Assembly: GCA_002071385.1 (NCBI GenBank)
Contig: MWFB01000012.1
Span: 1 to 64,000, forward strand
Direction: 5' to 3'
DNA: 64,000 nucleotides
DNA from: Bacteroidetes bacterium ADurb.Bin013
GTDB lineage: Bacteria; Bacteroidota; Bacteroidia; Bacteroidales; UBA932
In this document: positions 1-8,382 of the stretch, in pieces
Layout: the number at the start of each line of letters is the position of its first letter
Numbering within the stretch: position 1 is the first letter of the stretch
Notes under the pieces: model-generated
Databases searched by the model: none
Seen by the model: the letters and a program-made list of their open reading frames with translations, nothing else
What the model was told of the DNA's origin: nothing
Program-made: the position numbers and the translations under genes

Positions 1-64
1 GTTCTTCCTGGGTTAGATTTACTTCTTTCCTGCGCTCTTTAACAAACGCTGCCAATTGTTTCAT
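1..64 (-). CDS. XRE/HipB-type helix-turn-helix regulator, N-terminus only
   Basis: The gene runs off the left edge; only the first 21 codons are present, reading MKQLAAFVKERRKEVNLTQE. This is the typical opening of small HipB/y4mF-type XRE repressors (helix 1 plus the start of the LTQEE recognition turn), which often pair with a HipA-type toxin kinase. A TATATTTG promoter box on the minus strand at 89-96 lies about 25 bp upstream of the ATG. The partner gene, if any, is outside the window, so a toxin-antitoxin role is only an inference from family habit. Confidence 0.6.
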   Translation of the reverse strand, partial: MKQLAAFVKERRKEVNLTQEE

Positions 65-170
65 TATATGCATATAAATATAAACACACAAATATAATAA
101 ATTATATGTGATAAAATATAATTTAAGGATATATTGCTTATTTATATTCTTTGGCGTATATTTTATGCTG

Positions 171-1080
171 TTATTTTTCCAGGAACCGATTGAACCTGAA
201 CAGTGCGTTTTCCCGCAGGTTATAGTAATAGAATGGGATGTCAAAACTGTGATAAATCCCCGGACCCATGCTCCCGGAAAGATTGAACATGTCTGTTTCA
301 TTTACGCTGCTGCACTCAACGACTCCTTTTGACAGGTTAATGCGGGCATCGGCAAAACGGGGAATTAATCCGAAGTTCCCCCGATCATCTATGGGCATAT
401 AAGAGCCGAGGCTTTCCTCTGTAGTGGCCTGTGTTTCGTCTTTTTTCCAGTTTATTGGATTGATGACCAGCCCAATCTCGTTGGCCATTACAATATTTGC
501 CCCCGGAGCCACGGAAGGGGATTGCGTATTGTACGAAACAATCACCCCGGTGTCCCCGGCGCTTTCTGCAAATTTCAGGTGTTTGTTTTCACTCATGAAT
601 TCAGCAGTTACAGGGTATCCGATAACATAGGCACAAACCATGCGTGCATATGTTTTGGGATGTTTGGGCATATAATATTTCAGCAAAAGCAATAACACCT
701 GGGCACCCTGTGAATGTCCCATCAGGATGTAGGGCTTTCCCTTGTTGTAATGCTTAATATAATAGTCAAATGCGGCAATCACATCTTTTGCCGGGATGCT
801 GTCTAAAACTGCCCAGCGCTTATGGGCAGGCTGTGTTAGGGTATATACGGCATCGGCCTGAAAAATTGGGTTCGGCCGGATCCAGTTTATACCAGGAAGT
901 GGGATACACGTAAAAAACATCTACGTCTTTGGGCGTGTGGGAAGGGAGAGACAGCCAGTTCTTACTGATAAAGTAGTCTGTGGCAGGTTCTCCGTTTGAA
1001 TGATCTGACAATTCACAGGAAGCAAACGATAAAAAACAAGACAGGGCCAGAAACGAACTAATAACGTAAAAACGGTACAT
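171..1080 (-). pseudogene. DUF3089 alpha/beta-hydrolase lipoprotein, broken by internal deletion and frameshift
   Basis: Two minus-strand reading frames together make one secreted hydrolase. The first (start at 1080) has a lipoprotein signal (ALSCFLSFASC) and the strand DVDVFYVYPTSWYKLDPAEPN; the second resumes with QADAVYTLTQPAHKRW and contains the nucleophile elbow GHSQG, as in DUF3089 hydrolases. The frames meet near 860-880. Family members, as I recall them, carry roughly 30 further residues between these two blocks, so the break looks like a deletion that also changed frame. The C-terminal half is otherwise well kept. The start at 1080 is preferred to 1119 because it places the signal peptide at the N-terminus. 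Substrate unknown. Confidence 0.7.
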
Positions 1081-1132
1081 ATTAAAAAATTTTGTCAAAC
1101 GTACAAAAAAAACCCGCACCTCTGCTTTTTCT

Positions 1133-1140
1133 TACCTTTG
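1133..1140 (+). promoter_or_regulatory. Bacteroidota -7 box TACCTTTG of the GH30 gene
   Basis: TACCTTTG matches the TAnnTTTG -7 consensus and ends only four bases before the ATG at 1145, so the transcript is probably leaderless. If a leader is required, the next in-frame ATG is at 1160. The divergent hydrolase pseudogene starts at 1080. Confidence 0.6.
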
Positions 1141-1144
1141 CATT

Positions 1145-2587
1145 ATGCGGAAAATTCTGATGGGTATTCTGTGCATAATGTTTGCTTTAGTTGTGGCCGG
1201 AAGCTGCGATTCCCCGGGGAACGGCAACAGCAAGCCTGAAGAGGACAACCCGCCGGCATCGGGGATTGCTTCTGTTGTTTACCTTACCAGGCCGGATGCC
1301 TCGGCAAAATTCAAAAAACAAGAGGGGCTGGTCAAAACGGTGACAAATCCTTATTTGCCCACGATCGTGGTGGATAAAAAGCAGCGATTCCAGCAGGTGG
1401 ACGGTTTTGGCTTTACCCTGACCGGGGGGAGCGCGAAACTTTTGTGGGCCATGAAAAGTGACGCACGGGCCGAGGTCCTTGAAAAATTGTTTGGGGTGGG
1501 GGAGAACGACATTGGCACCAGTTACCTGAGGCTGAGCCTGGGCTCTTCGGACCTGGATGAATACACTTTTTCGTACAACCAGACACCCGACGATGTGGAA
1601 ATGGAACATTTTGATCTGGGGTACGACCGCAAGTACCTGATTCCGGTGCTCAAGCTTATCCTGGGTATCAATCCGGACATCAGTCTGATGGCATCGCCAT
1701 GGTCTGCGCCGGTATGGATGAAAACAAACAATGCAACCATTGGAGGCCGGTTAAAACAGGAGTACTACCAGGCCTATGCGCTGTATTTTGTAAAGTACAT
1801 ACAACAGATGAAAGCAGAGGGCATTTTGATAGATGCCGTAACCGTGCAGAACGAACCGCTGCACGGCGGGAACAATCCCAGCATGGAAATGAGTCCCGCC
1901 GAGCAGGCTTCCTTTATAAAAGATTACCTGGGGCCTGCGTTCAAGGCCCATCATATTGAAACAAAAATTGTAATCTATGACCACAACTGCGACCGTCCCG
2001 ATTACCCGCTGGCCGTACTGGCAGATGACCGGGCGTATGGTTACATAGACGGCACTGCTTTTCATTTGTACGGTGGCAATATCGGTGCCCTGTCAACCAT
2101 ACACGACGCCCACCCGGACAAGTCGCTTTATTTTACCGAGCAATGGATAGGGGCTCCCGCCAATTTTGCCGGGGATGTGAAGTGGCACATGCGCGAGGTC
2201 ATCATAGGGTCTATGCGCAACTGGAGCAGGATTGCCCTGGAATGGAACCTGGCCTCTGATCCCACATGCAGCATCCATACTCCCGGAGGCTGCTCCAATT
2301 GCCTGGGCGCCATTACCATAGACGGCAACAAGGTTGCCTTTAACCCGGCCTATTACATTATTGCCCATGCTGCCAAACACGTGCGCCCGGGCTCGGTGCG
2401 CATAGAGTCAGGCTATTCGGGCAATCCGGACGATCTGCCCAATGTGGCCTTCTTCACACCCGATAACAAGGTAGTGATCCTGGTGCTGAACAATATGGAC
2501 ACCAGCCAGACCTTCAATGTCAATTGTGAAGGCACAACCTTCACCACCCAACTGGCTGCTGGTGAAGTGGCCACGTATGTGCTGTAA
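1145..2587 (+). CDS. GH30 family glycoside hydrolase lipoprotein (glucosylceramidase / endo-beta-1,6-glucanase type)
   Basis: A 480-residue exported enzyme with a lipobox (VVAGSC, about residues 16-21). It carries the GH30 TIM barrel (FQQVDGFGFTLTGGSA near residue 80) followed by the small beta-sandwich that ends in LAAGEVATYVL. The acid/base is the Glu of TVQNEP (E237) and the nucleophile the Glu of YFTEQW (E332), both intact. Length is normal for the family. GH30 members of Bacteroidota cleave beta-1,6-glucan or beta-glucosyl/xylosyl linkages; the exact substrate cannot be read from sequence. No SusC/D pair is adjacent, so it is not in a classical PUL here. Confidence 0.9.
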   Translation: MRKILMGILCIMFALVVAGSCDSPGNGNSKPEEDNPPASGIASVVYLTRPDASAKFKKQEGLVKTVTNPYLPTIVVDKKQRFQQVDGFGFTLTGGSAKLLWAMKSDARAEVLEKLFGVGENDIGTSYLRLSLGSSDLDEYTFSYNQTPDDVEMEHFDLGYDRKYLIPVLKLILGINPDISLMASPWSAPVWMKTNNATIGGRLKQEYYQAYALYFVKYIQQMKAEGILIDAVTVQNEPLHGGNNPSMEMSPAEQASFIKDYLGPAFKAHHIETKIVIYDHNCDRPDYPLAVLADDRAYGYIDGTAFHLYGGNIGALSTIHDAHPDKSLYFTEQWIGAPANFAGDVKWHMREVIIGSMRNWSRIALEWNLASDPTCSIHTPGGCSNCLGAITIDGNKVAFNPAYYIIAHAAKHVRPGSVRIESGYSGNPDDLPNVAFFTPDNKVVILVLNNMDTSQTFNVNCEGTTFTTQLAAGEVATYVL

Positions 2588-2659
2588 AAAATTTTTCGCT
2601 GCTTACCAATCATTTTTTTCTACTTTTACAGTACATTTATTTCTTAAAAACTTCACGAG

Positions 2660-3895
2660 ATGAAAACCAGGAATTTTGTTCTGTTGTTGCTTTCTCTGGC
2701 TGTATTGGCGGGGTGTAGAAAATATGACCAGCCGGACAACACATATTACGCTAACAAACAGGCACTCGATCAGATGTTGCAGTCTGAGTATGAAAACTAT
2801 CTGGAAAAGGCACCCGGCTATCCCGGTGGTTTGGCTCTGAAGGTGATAGCTCAAGGGAAAGAGTATTTTTTAAAAGCCGGCATGGACGGGAAGGATGTCA
2901 CCGCACAGACACGCTTCAGGGCTGCCAGTTGCACCAAAACGTTCACGGCAACGGCTATATTGCTTCTTCACCAGCAGGGCAAACTAAGGATCAGCGACTT
3001 GATTACAGACACCATTCCGGGGACCGGTCAAACGTACCTGCCAGACGTCCCTGAATGTGCTATTCCCCATAAAAGCAAAATAACCATCCTGGATCTGCTC
3101 AGACACCGGGCCGGGGTTTTTGATTTGGGCAATGACGATATCCCCGACACGGTAAGTGTTGATGTGCCCTACAAAGGGGTAAACTATATATCTTACGTGC
3201 AGGACACAGAGCCTGACCATACCTTTCATTTTGATGAGCTGGTTGAGGTGCTGGCCCGCACCCGCCTTAGTTATTTCGCTCCGGGAAGCGGGTACCATTA
3301 TTCCAACACGGGCTATTCTATCCTGGGCTGGATCATTGAAAGGGTTTCGGGAATGTCATACAAGGAATTCCTGGAAGAAAATGTATTGAAACCTATGGGA
3401 ATGTATAATTCCTATATGCCTGTACTTGGTACAGACAAGATTATGACAGCTCCCAGCGTAAACGGCTATCTTGTCTTAAATGGCGAATCGTTCGAAATCA
3501 AAGAAGACAACATGTCTGCCTATGTTGCAGAGGGAAATATTGTGACCACTCCCAACGATCTTGCCCGGTTCCTTCAAATGCTTTTATCAGGAAAGGGAGT
3601 CCTGAATTATTATACCGTGAACAGCCTAATGATGAATTGCCTGCCTAACGGAGTCGCCACGGCCGGAGCTTATGGATGCGGTCTTGAGTATACCAACAAC
3701 CTGGGTTATGGTCACAACGGCGCACACCTGGGATACCTTACTTATATGATTTATGATCCCCCAACCGGTTTCACAATAGTAGTATATACCAATGCATGGA
3801 ACTTTAGTGATGGTATTGCCAGCATCTCTTACCAGGTGACGAATATGCTCCAGAATATTTGCTACAGGAGCAAAGAGCTGGTAACCAAGCATTAA
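2660..3895 (+). CDS. Serine beta-lactamase/D-aminopeptidase-fold hydrolase (PF00144), lipoprotein
   Basis: A 411-residue protein with a lipoprotein signal ending LAVLAGC. It has the three motifs of the class C/penicillin-binding fold: SCTK (S90, K93), YSN (Y214-S215-N216) and HNG (H352-N353-G354) in place of KTG. Such proteins act as esterases, D,D-peptidases or D-amino-acid peptidases in the periplasm; true beta-lactam resistance is unlikely given the HNG motif. It stands alone 72 bp after the GH30 gene and converges on the broken Crp/Fnr gene. Confidence 0.88.
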   Translation: MKTRNFVLLLLSLAVLAGCRKYDQPDNTYYANKQALDQMLQSEYENYLEKAPGYPGGLALKVIAQGKEYFLKAGMDGKDVTAQTRFRAASCTKTFTATAILLLHQQGKLRISDLITDTIPGTGQTYLPDVPECAIPHKSKITILDLLRHRAGVFDLGNDDIPDTVSVDVPYKGVNYISYVQDTEPDHTFHFDELVEVLARTRLSYFAPGSGYHYSNTGYSILGWIIERVSGMSYKEFLEENVLKPMGMYNSYMPVLGTDKIMTAPSVNGYLVLNGESFEIKEDNMSAYVAEGNIVTTPNDLARFLQMLLSGKGVLNYYTVNSLMMNCLPNGVATAGAYGCGLEYTNNLGYGHNGAHLGYLTYMIYDPPTGFTIVVYTNAWNFSDGIASISYQVTNMLQNICYRSKELVTKH

Positions 3896-3906
3896 TAATA
3901 CTTTTG

Positions 3907-4465
3907 TCAGCCATTTTCTGCTATGGATTCCAGGGCTGTGAGGTCCAGGATTTCCAAATGCTTGCCCGATACGGTGATGATACCGTCCCGCTGGAAGTCC
4001 GATAATGTATTGATAATGCTTTCTTTGGAGTAGCTCAGGGTATGGGCCATTTCTTCTCTTGTGAAAGGAAGGGTGATTCTATGTTCTCCAAAGACTTTCT
4101 TAAGGCTCAGCAACAAATTGGCCGTTTTGTCCAATCAGCTTTTCAAACACATCCCTGTTGAAAACCCTGATCCGGCAAGGTGTAATGGCAACTGCAGAAA
4201 AATCCAGTCGCTTTTTCACAAAAGAACACATAAGGCCAATAAAATCTCCTTTGGTTCCGAATCCAAACGTGGTGTCTTTTCCGCGCTCTTCAAAATTCAG
4301 TTTTACCATACCCTCTTCCAGCACCAGTATCTGGGTAGCCAGTGAGCCCTGCTTGATGATCACGTCATTCTTCTTGTAATCAAGCACGACAGAAGACCCG
4401 ATCAATTCTTCAAGTTCCTCATTTTTAAGATGAACTGCCCAGGTATAGATCTCATCTGGTTTCAT
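3907..4465 (-). pseudogene. Crp/Fnr-type transcription regulator, broken
   Basis: The N-terminal frame (start 4465) is a cyclic-nucleotide-binding-type beta roll (NDVIIKQGSLATQILVLEEG) running to FEKLIGQNGQFVAEP. The downstream frame supplies the winged helix (ITLPFTREEMAHTLSYSKES ... LSDFQRDGII). The two meet around 4105-4130. A full Crp/Fnr protein has about 40 extra residues of dimerisation helix between these blocks, so I infer an internal deletion with a frame change, not a single-base error. The recognition helix and the effector pocket both survive on separate fragments, but no intact protein can be made. Confidence 0.75.
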
Positions 4466-4488
4466 AAATAAGTATCAGAATTAAAAAC

Positions 4489-4502
4489 ATGTAATATTAC
4501 AT
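4489..4502. promoter_or_regulatory. 14-bp perfect palindrome ATGTAATATTACAT between crp-like pseudogene and osmC
   Basis: The sequence ATGTAATATTACAT lies 24 bp upstream of the Crp/Fnr start and 90 bp upstream of OsmC. It contains TGTA-N4-TACA, reminiscent of Crp/Fnr-class sites but with a shorter spacer than the usual six. It is a plausible operator for the divergent pair; if the regulator is dead the site may be an orphan. Confidence 0.4.
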
Positions 4503-4592
4503 TTTTTCTCATGAAAAACTGCATGGTTGCGTTTTTAGTTACGGCACGATAAATGTATTTGTTTACTATACAACTGTTTAAAAGAAATAATT

Positions 4593-5027
4593 ATGGCAGA
4601 TATGAAAGTAAGGGTTAGAGCCCATAGCGAAAACGCAACAAAGACTGTTGTAAAAGCACGCAATTTCCAGTTGATCATTGACGAGCCTACAGAAATGGGC
4701 GGGACTAACGAAGGTGCCACTCCCGTTGAGTATGTTCTGGGAGCCTTTTCTGGATGTCTTAACGTGATGGCACATTTGATAGCCAAAGAAATGGACATTA
4801 CTCTTAGAGGTATTAAGATCGACATTAGTGGTACCCTCAATCCCGCACGCCTGTACGGACAAAGCTATGACGAACGCGCCGGCTTTAAAGAAATCTCGGT
4901 TGTACTCAAACCCGACACCGACGCCGACGAAGCCACTCTTAAGAAATGGGCCAATGCCATTGAAGACAGATGCCCGGTAAGCGACAACCTGCAGCATACC
5001 ACTCCTGTGAGCATATCCATCAAATAG
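4593..5027 (+). CDS. OsmC/Ohr-family peroxide-handling protein
   Basis: A 144-residue cytoplasmic protein of the OsmC family. The two redox cysteines are present: one in LGAFSGCLNVMA (about residue 55) and one in DRCPVSDNLQ (about residue 129). Residues ATPVEYVLGAF form the start of the central helix that carries the first cysteine. OsmC proteins reduce organic hydroperoxides using a paired cysteine and thiol donors. The length is normal. The gene is divergent from the broken Crp/Fnr gene, a common arrangement where the regulator controls the peroxidase. Confidence 0.88.
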   Translation: MADMKVRVRAHSENATKTVVKARNFQLIIDEPTEMGGTNEGATPVEYVLGAFSGCLNVMAHLIAKEMDITLRGIKIDISGTLNPARLYGQSYDERAGFKEISVVLKPDTDADEATLKKWANAIEDRCPVSDNLQHTTPVSISIK

Positions 5028-5060
5028 AGTGCGTTGCACACTTTGTTCTTCTACCTCTTT

Positions 5061-5170
5061 ATCAGCTACTTACAAGATTCATACCCCCGGGGGTATGAAT
5101 CTTGTATCGTATTGATTGTCAATTAAACGAACAATGTTAGCGAGGCACTCATCTTTTTTGCCGATATTTG
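5061..5170 (+). promoter_or_regulatory. Promoter module with 36-bp perfect palindrome, copy A
   Basis: This stretch holds a perfect 36-bp palindrome at 5071-5106 with the core TACCCCCGGGGGTA, followed by an A/T-rich spacer and a conserved right block (ACAATGTTAGCGAGGCAC, then a T run and a -7-like GATATTTG at 5163-5170). The same module, with matching outer blocks, recurs at 62219-62327. There is no T tract directly after the palindrome, so it is not a standard terminator. It precedes the GH109-like gene by 19 bp. Confidence 0.65.
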
Positions 5171-5188
5171 AAAGTTAAATCCTGAATA

Positions 5189-6547
5189 ATGAAAAGACTT
5201 TCTAATATCGTACCGGCAATTCTGGTGGCGGGGTGTCTGCTATCGTGTCATAACAGTCGGACTATGATCACTTTCCCCGAGCCACCGCGGGACCCGGGAG
5301 TGACTGATGTACTGGAATTGCGGTGCGAACCGCTGGATACGGTTCGTGTTGCTTTTATTGGCCTGGGAATGAGGGGATCCGGGGCCGTCTATCGCTATAC
5401 TTTCCTGGAGGGAGTAAAAGTGGTAGCCCTTTGTGATGTAGTCCCTGAAAATGTGGAGCGTGCCAACATGACCCTGGAAGAGCGGGGATTTCCAAAAGCC
5501 GAGGCTTATACCGGTGCTGAGGACTGGAAGAAGGTGTGCCAGCGGCCCGATGTGGACCTGGTGTATGTATGCACCCACTGGGATTTGCATGCACCCATAG
5601 GCGTATATGCCATGGAGCAGGGAAAGCATGTGGCGTTAGAGGTACCGGCTGCGCTGACTATCCAGGAGTGCTGGCAACTGGTCAATGCAGCCGAAAAGAC
5701 GCGCCGTCACTGCATCCAGCTGGAAAACTGCAATTATGACTATTTCGAGATGGCTACCCACCAGATGGCCCGGCAGGGCTTATTCGGGGAAATCGTGCAT
5801 GCCGAGGGAGCGTATATCCATGATTTGCGATTTTTGAATTTCGATGATACTACCGGGTACTGGAACATGTGGCGATTGGAGCACAACGCGCGGGAGAACG
5901 GGAACCTCTACCCGACGCACGGCCTCGGCCCCATTGCCCACATCCTGGATATCCACCGGGGAGACAAGATGGAATACCTGGTGTCGGTTTCCTCGGGCCA
6001 GTTCGGGATGAGTGCCTATGCCAGGGATAAGTTCGGGGAAGATTCGGATTATGCCCAAAGGGAATACCTGAACGGGGATATGAACACCTCGGTCATTAAA
6101 ACGGCCAAAGGCCGCACCATCATGTTGCAGCACGATGTGACAAGCCCCCGGCCCTACAGCCGCATACACATGATTAGCGGCACCAAAGGTTTTGCACAAA
6201 AATACCCTGTTACCGGTATTGCACTGGAACCGGATGCTCACCGCTTTCTGCCACCGGACAAACTGGATTCGCTGTTGCGGCTCTACGAACATCCCATTGT
6301 AAGGGAAGTGGGGCAGAAGGCCCGGGAAGTAGGAGGGCACGGGGGCATGGATTTCATCATGGATTACCGCCTTGTGTATTGCCTGCGTAACGGCCTACCG
6401 CTGGACATGGATGTGTACGATGCGGCCGAATGGAGCTCCATTATTGAATTTTCCCGCACTTCAGTGGCCAATGAAGGCCGCCCTGTGGCCATACCCGATT
6501 TTACCCGCGGCGCCTGGAACCGCCTGTCGAAGGTGACGTATTATTAA
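5189..6547 (+). CDS. Gfo/Idh/MocA-family NAD-dependent glycosidase or dehydrogenase (GH109-like), lipoprotein
   Basis: 452 residues with a lipoprotein signal (VAGCLLSC). A Rossmann fold follows, with the nucleotide loop GLGMRG at G58-G63, then the EVPAA segment and a THGLGP motif that carries the conserved His of GH109 alpha-N-acetylgalactosaminidases. Such enzymes use tightly bound NAD for a redox-assisted cleavage of alpha-GalNAc. The similarity to GH109 is by motif recall, so a plain exported sugar dehydrogenase remains possible. The GH35-like gene follows 52 bp downstream, and the promoter carries the palindrome module shared with 62.2 kb. Confidence 0.82.
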   Translation: MKRLSNIVPAILVAGCLLSCHNSRTMITFPEPPRDPGVTDVLELRCEPLDTVRVAFIGLGMRGSGAVYRYTFLEGVKVVALCDVVPENVERANMTLEERGFPKAEAYTGAEDWKKVCQRPDVDLVYVCTHWDLHAPIGVYAMEQGKHVALEVPAALTIQECWQLVNAAEKTRRHCIQLENCNYDYFEMATHQMARQGLFGEIVHAEGAYIHDLRFLNFDDTTGYWNMWRLEHNARENGNLYPTHGLGPIAHILDIHRGDKMEYLVSVSSGQFGMSAYARDKFGEDSDYAQREYLNGDMNTSVIKTAKGRTIMLQHDVTSPRPYSRIHMISGTKGFAQKYPVTGIALEPDAHRFLPPDKLDSLLRLYEHPIVREVGQKAREVGGHGGMDFIMDYRLVYCLRNGLPLDMDVYDAAEWSSIIEFSRTSVANEGRPVAIPDFTRGAWNRLSKVTYY

Positions 6548-6599
6548 TGATCAAAAGCAATTACCACAAATTACCATTTATCCTTTAACCTTTTTTTTC

Positions 6600-8228
6600 A
6601 TGAAATTTCAATTTACTCCTGTACGCATGTTGTACACCCTGGTTTTGTTTGCCCTTGTAAACATAGCCGTTTCCTGCGCTCCTTCCACTCCTGAGGCAGA
6701 AATGCCCAGAATTGTTGAAAACGAAGGCCGTCATGCCCTTTTGGTTGACGGAGAACCTTTCTTTATGTTTGGCGGTCAGTCTGCCAATTCTTCCACATGG
6801 CCCAAAATGCTCCCCGGTGTGTGGAGCACTATTGAATCCATGCATGCCAATACCCTGGAAATTCCGATATACTGGGAACAGTTTGAACCAGAGCCTGGTA
6901 AGTTTGATTATTCCATGATACAAATGGTGCTGGATCAGGCCAGGGAAAGGGATGTCCGCCTGGTGTTGCTGTGGTTTGCCACCTGGAAGAACGGGAGCAA
7001 CCATTACATGCCGCAATGGATGAAGAATGATCCGCAGAAGTATCCCAATCTCATGAACAAGGAAGGCCGCTATGTGGATTCTCCCTCGCCACATGCAACC
7101 GCTTCCATGGAAGCCGATGCAAAGGCCTTCACAGAATTCATGGCATACTTAAAAAAAGCCGACCCGCAACACACCGTGATTATGGTGCAGGTACAGAATG
7201 AGCCCGGATCGTGGTACAGCGTGCGCGATTATTCGCCGGCCGCACAGCAACTCTTTGAACAACCTGTGCCCGAGGCTTTACTTCAGGCCCATGTATTGGA
7301 GCAACTGAACATTCCTGCCGGTGCCCGGGGAACGTGGGCAGAAGTTTTTGGCAAGGATGCCGATGAATATTTTCACGCCTGGCATGTGGCCAGTTACATA
7401 GAGTATGTGGCTGCAGCAGGGAAGGCCGTCAATCCGCTGCCCATGTACGTGAACGTGGCTTTGCGTGATCCGCTCACCAACCCACCGGCAACACAGTATG
7501 AAAGCGGTGGCGCTACCGATAACGTAATTCCCATATGGAAGGCGGCCGCCCCGTCCATAGACCTGCTCGCCCCGGATATCTATCTGCGCGGAGACAAGAC
7601 GGTATTGAAAGTGATTGAGTTGTATAACAGACCCGACAACGCCTTGATGGTACCCGAAACCGGGGGCAATGTGAAATACCTGTACAAAGTCATTGAAAAC
7701 GGCATAGGATATGCCCCCTTTGGAATTGACGGCCGCCGGGGTGCGGCAGCAGCCAGCGACCGTCCCGACCCCCTGTCCCAGGAATACAAATTGCTTACTC
7801 CCATGGCCGGAAAGCTGGCACAGTGGAGCTTTGAAGGCCGCATTCAGTCTGTTGTAGAACCCGACGAAGGCGAACAGGTACAACGCATTAACCTGGGAGA
7901 ATGGGAAGCTGTGATCATGTTCGGCAGAGGACGCAGGCTGGATCTTCTTCAGGATCAGCAACCCCAGAACCGAACCGGTAAGGCCATGATCATTAAACTG
8001 GATGAAAACGAATTCATGGCTGTTGGCACTACCTGCCGTTTCACATTCAATCCCATTGGAAAGAACGAAGGCAAAAACTGGCAATACCTAAAAGTGATGG
8101 AGGGGTACTATGAAAACGGCGAGTTCCAGATGATCCGTATCCTTAACGGTGACCAGACCGACTGGGGCGGCCCCTACGTTGGAGAAACCCCCACACTTTT
8201 GCACTTTTCGCTGGGTGTAAGGGAATAG
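6600..8228 (+). CDS. GH35-like beta-galactosidase with DUF5597 C-terminal region, lipoprotein
   Basis: 542 residues with a lipobox (NIAVSC). The TIM barrel resembles GH35/GH42 clan enzymes: acid/base Glu in VQVQNEPG (E201) and nucleophile Glu in MVPETGG (E353). The C-terminal 180 residues form the beta-rich DUF5597-type domain. These enzymes release terminal beta-galactose or related sugars in the periplasm or at the cell surface. It lies 52 bp after the GH109-like gene and probably shares its transcript, pairing GalNAc and galactose removal; that pairing is an inference. Confidence 0.85.
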   Translation: MKFQFTPVRMLYTLVLFALVNIAVSCAPSTPEAEMPRIVENEGRHALLVDGEPFFMFGGQSANSSTWPKMLPGVWSTIESMHANTLEIPIYWEQFEPEPGKFDYSMIQMVLDQARERDVRLVLLWFATWKNGSNHYMPQWMKNDPQKYPNLMNKEGRYVDSPSPHATASMEADAKAFTEFMAYLKKADPQHTVIMVQVQNEPGSWYSVRDYSPAAQQLFEQPVPEALLQAHVLEQLNIPAGARGTWAEVFGKDADEYFHAWHVASYIEYVAAAGKAVNPLPMYVNVALRDPLTNPPATQYESGGATDNVIPIWKAAAPSIDLLAPDIYLRGDKTVLKVIELYNRPDNALMVPETGGNVKYLYKVIENGIGYAPFGIDGRRGAAAASDRPDPLSQEYKLLTPMAGKLAQWSFEGRIQSVVEPDEGEQVQRINLGEWEAVIMFGRGRRLDLLQDQQPQNRTGKAMIIKLDENEFMAVGTTCRFTFNPIGKNEGKNWQYLKVMEGYYENGEFQMIRILNGDQTDWGGPYVGETPTLLHFSLGVRE

Positions 8229-8327
8229 CCGTTGCCCGGCAGCGTCGCTTGCTGCCTTGCTCAGACCATTGCGTCGGGGCCGGCGTGTTTTACCGCTTCT
8301 GAAAGTCCTTGATTCTGAAACTTTAAT

Positions 8328-8335
8328 TACCTTTG
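8328..8335 (+). promoter_or_regulatory. -7 box TACCTTTG upstream of serine hydrolase
   Basis: TACCTTTG fits the TAnnTTTG consensus and lies 47 bp before the ATG at 8383. This placement supports 8383 as the start over the longer reading frame that opens at 8257, whose first 42 residues contain no signal peptide and would precede the promoter. Confidence 0.6.
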
Positions 8336-8382
8336 GATACACACTATTCAGGCACAAACCATTATTACTTAATACCATTGCC

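Noticed and set aside
1-64. Complete toxin-antitoxin pair at the left edge
   Set aside because: Only 21 codons of the HTH protein are in the window and no toxin gene is visible.
1187-1609. Long minus-strand frames opposite GH30, GH109, GH35-like and GH3 genes
   Set aside because: They are shadows of strongly supported plus or minus genes and show no domain or start signal.
5071-5106. Palindrome as a bidirectional terminator of osmC
   Set aside because: No T tract follows either arm and the flanking blocks are conserved in a promoter context at 62.2 kb.
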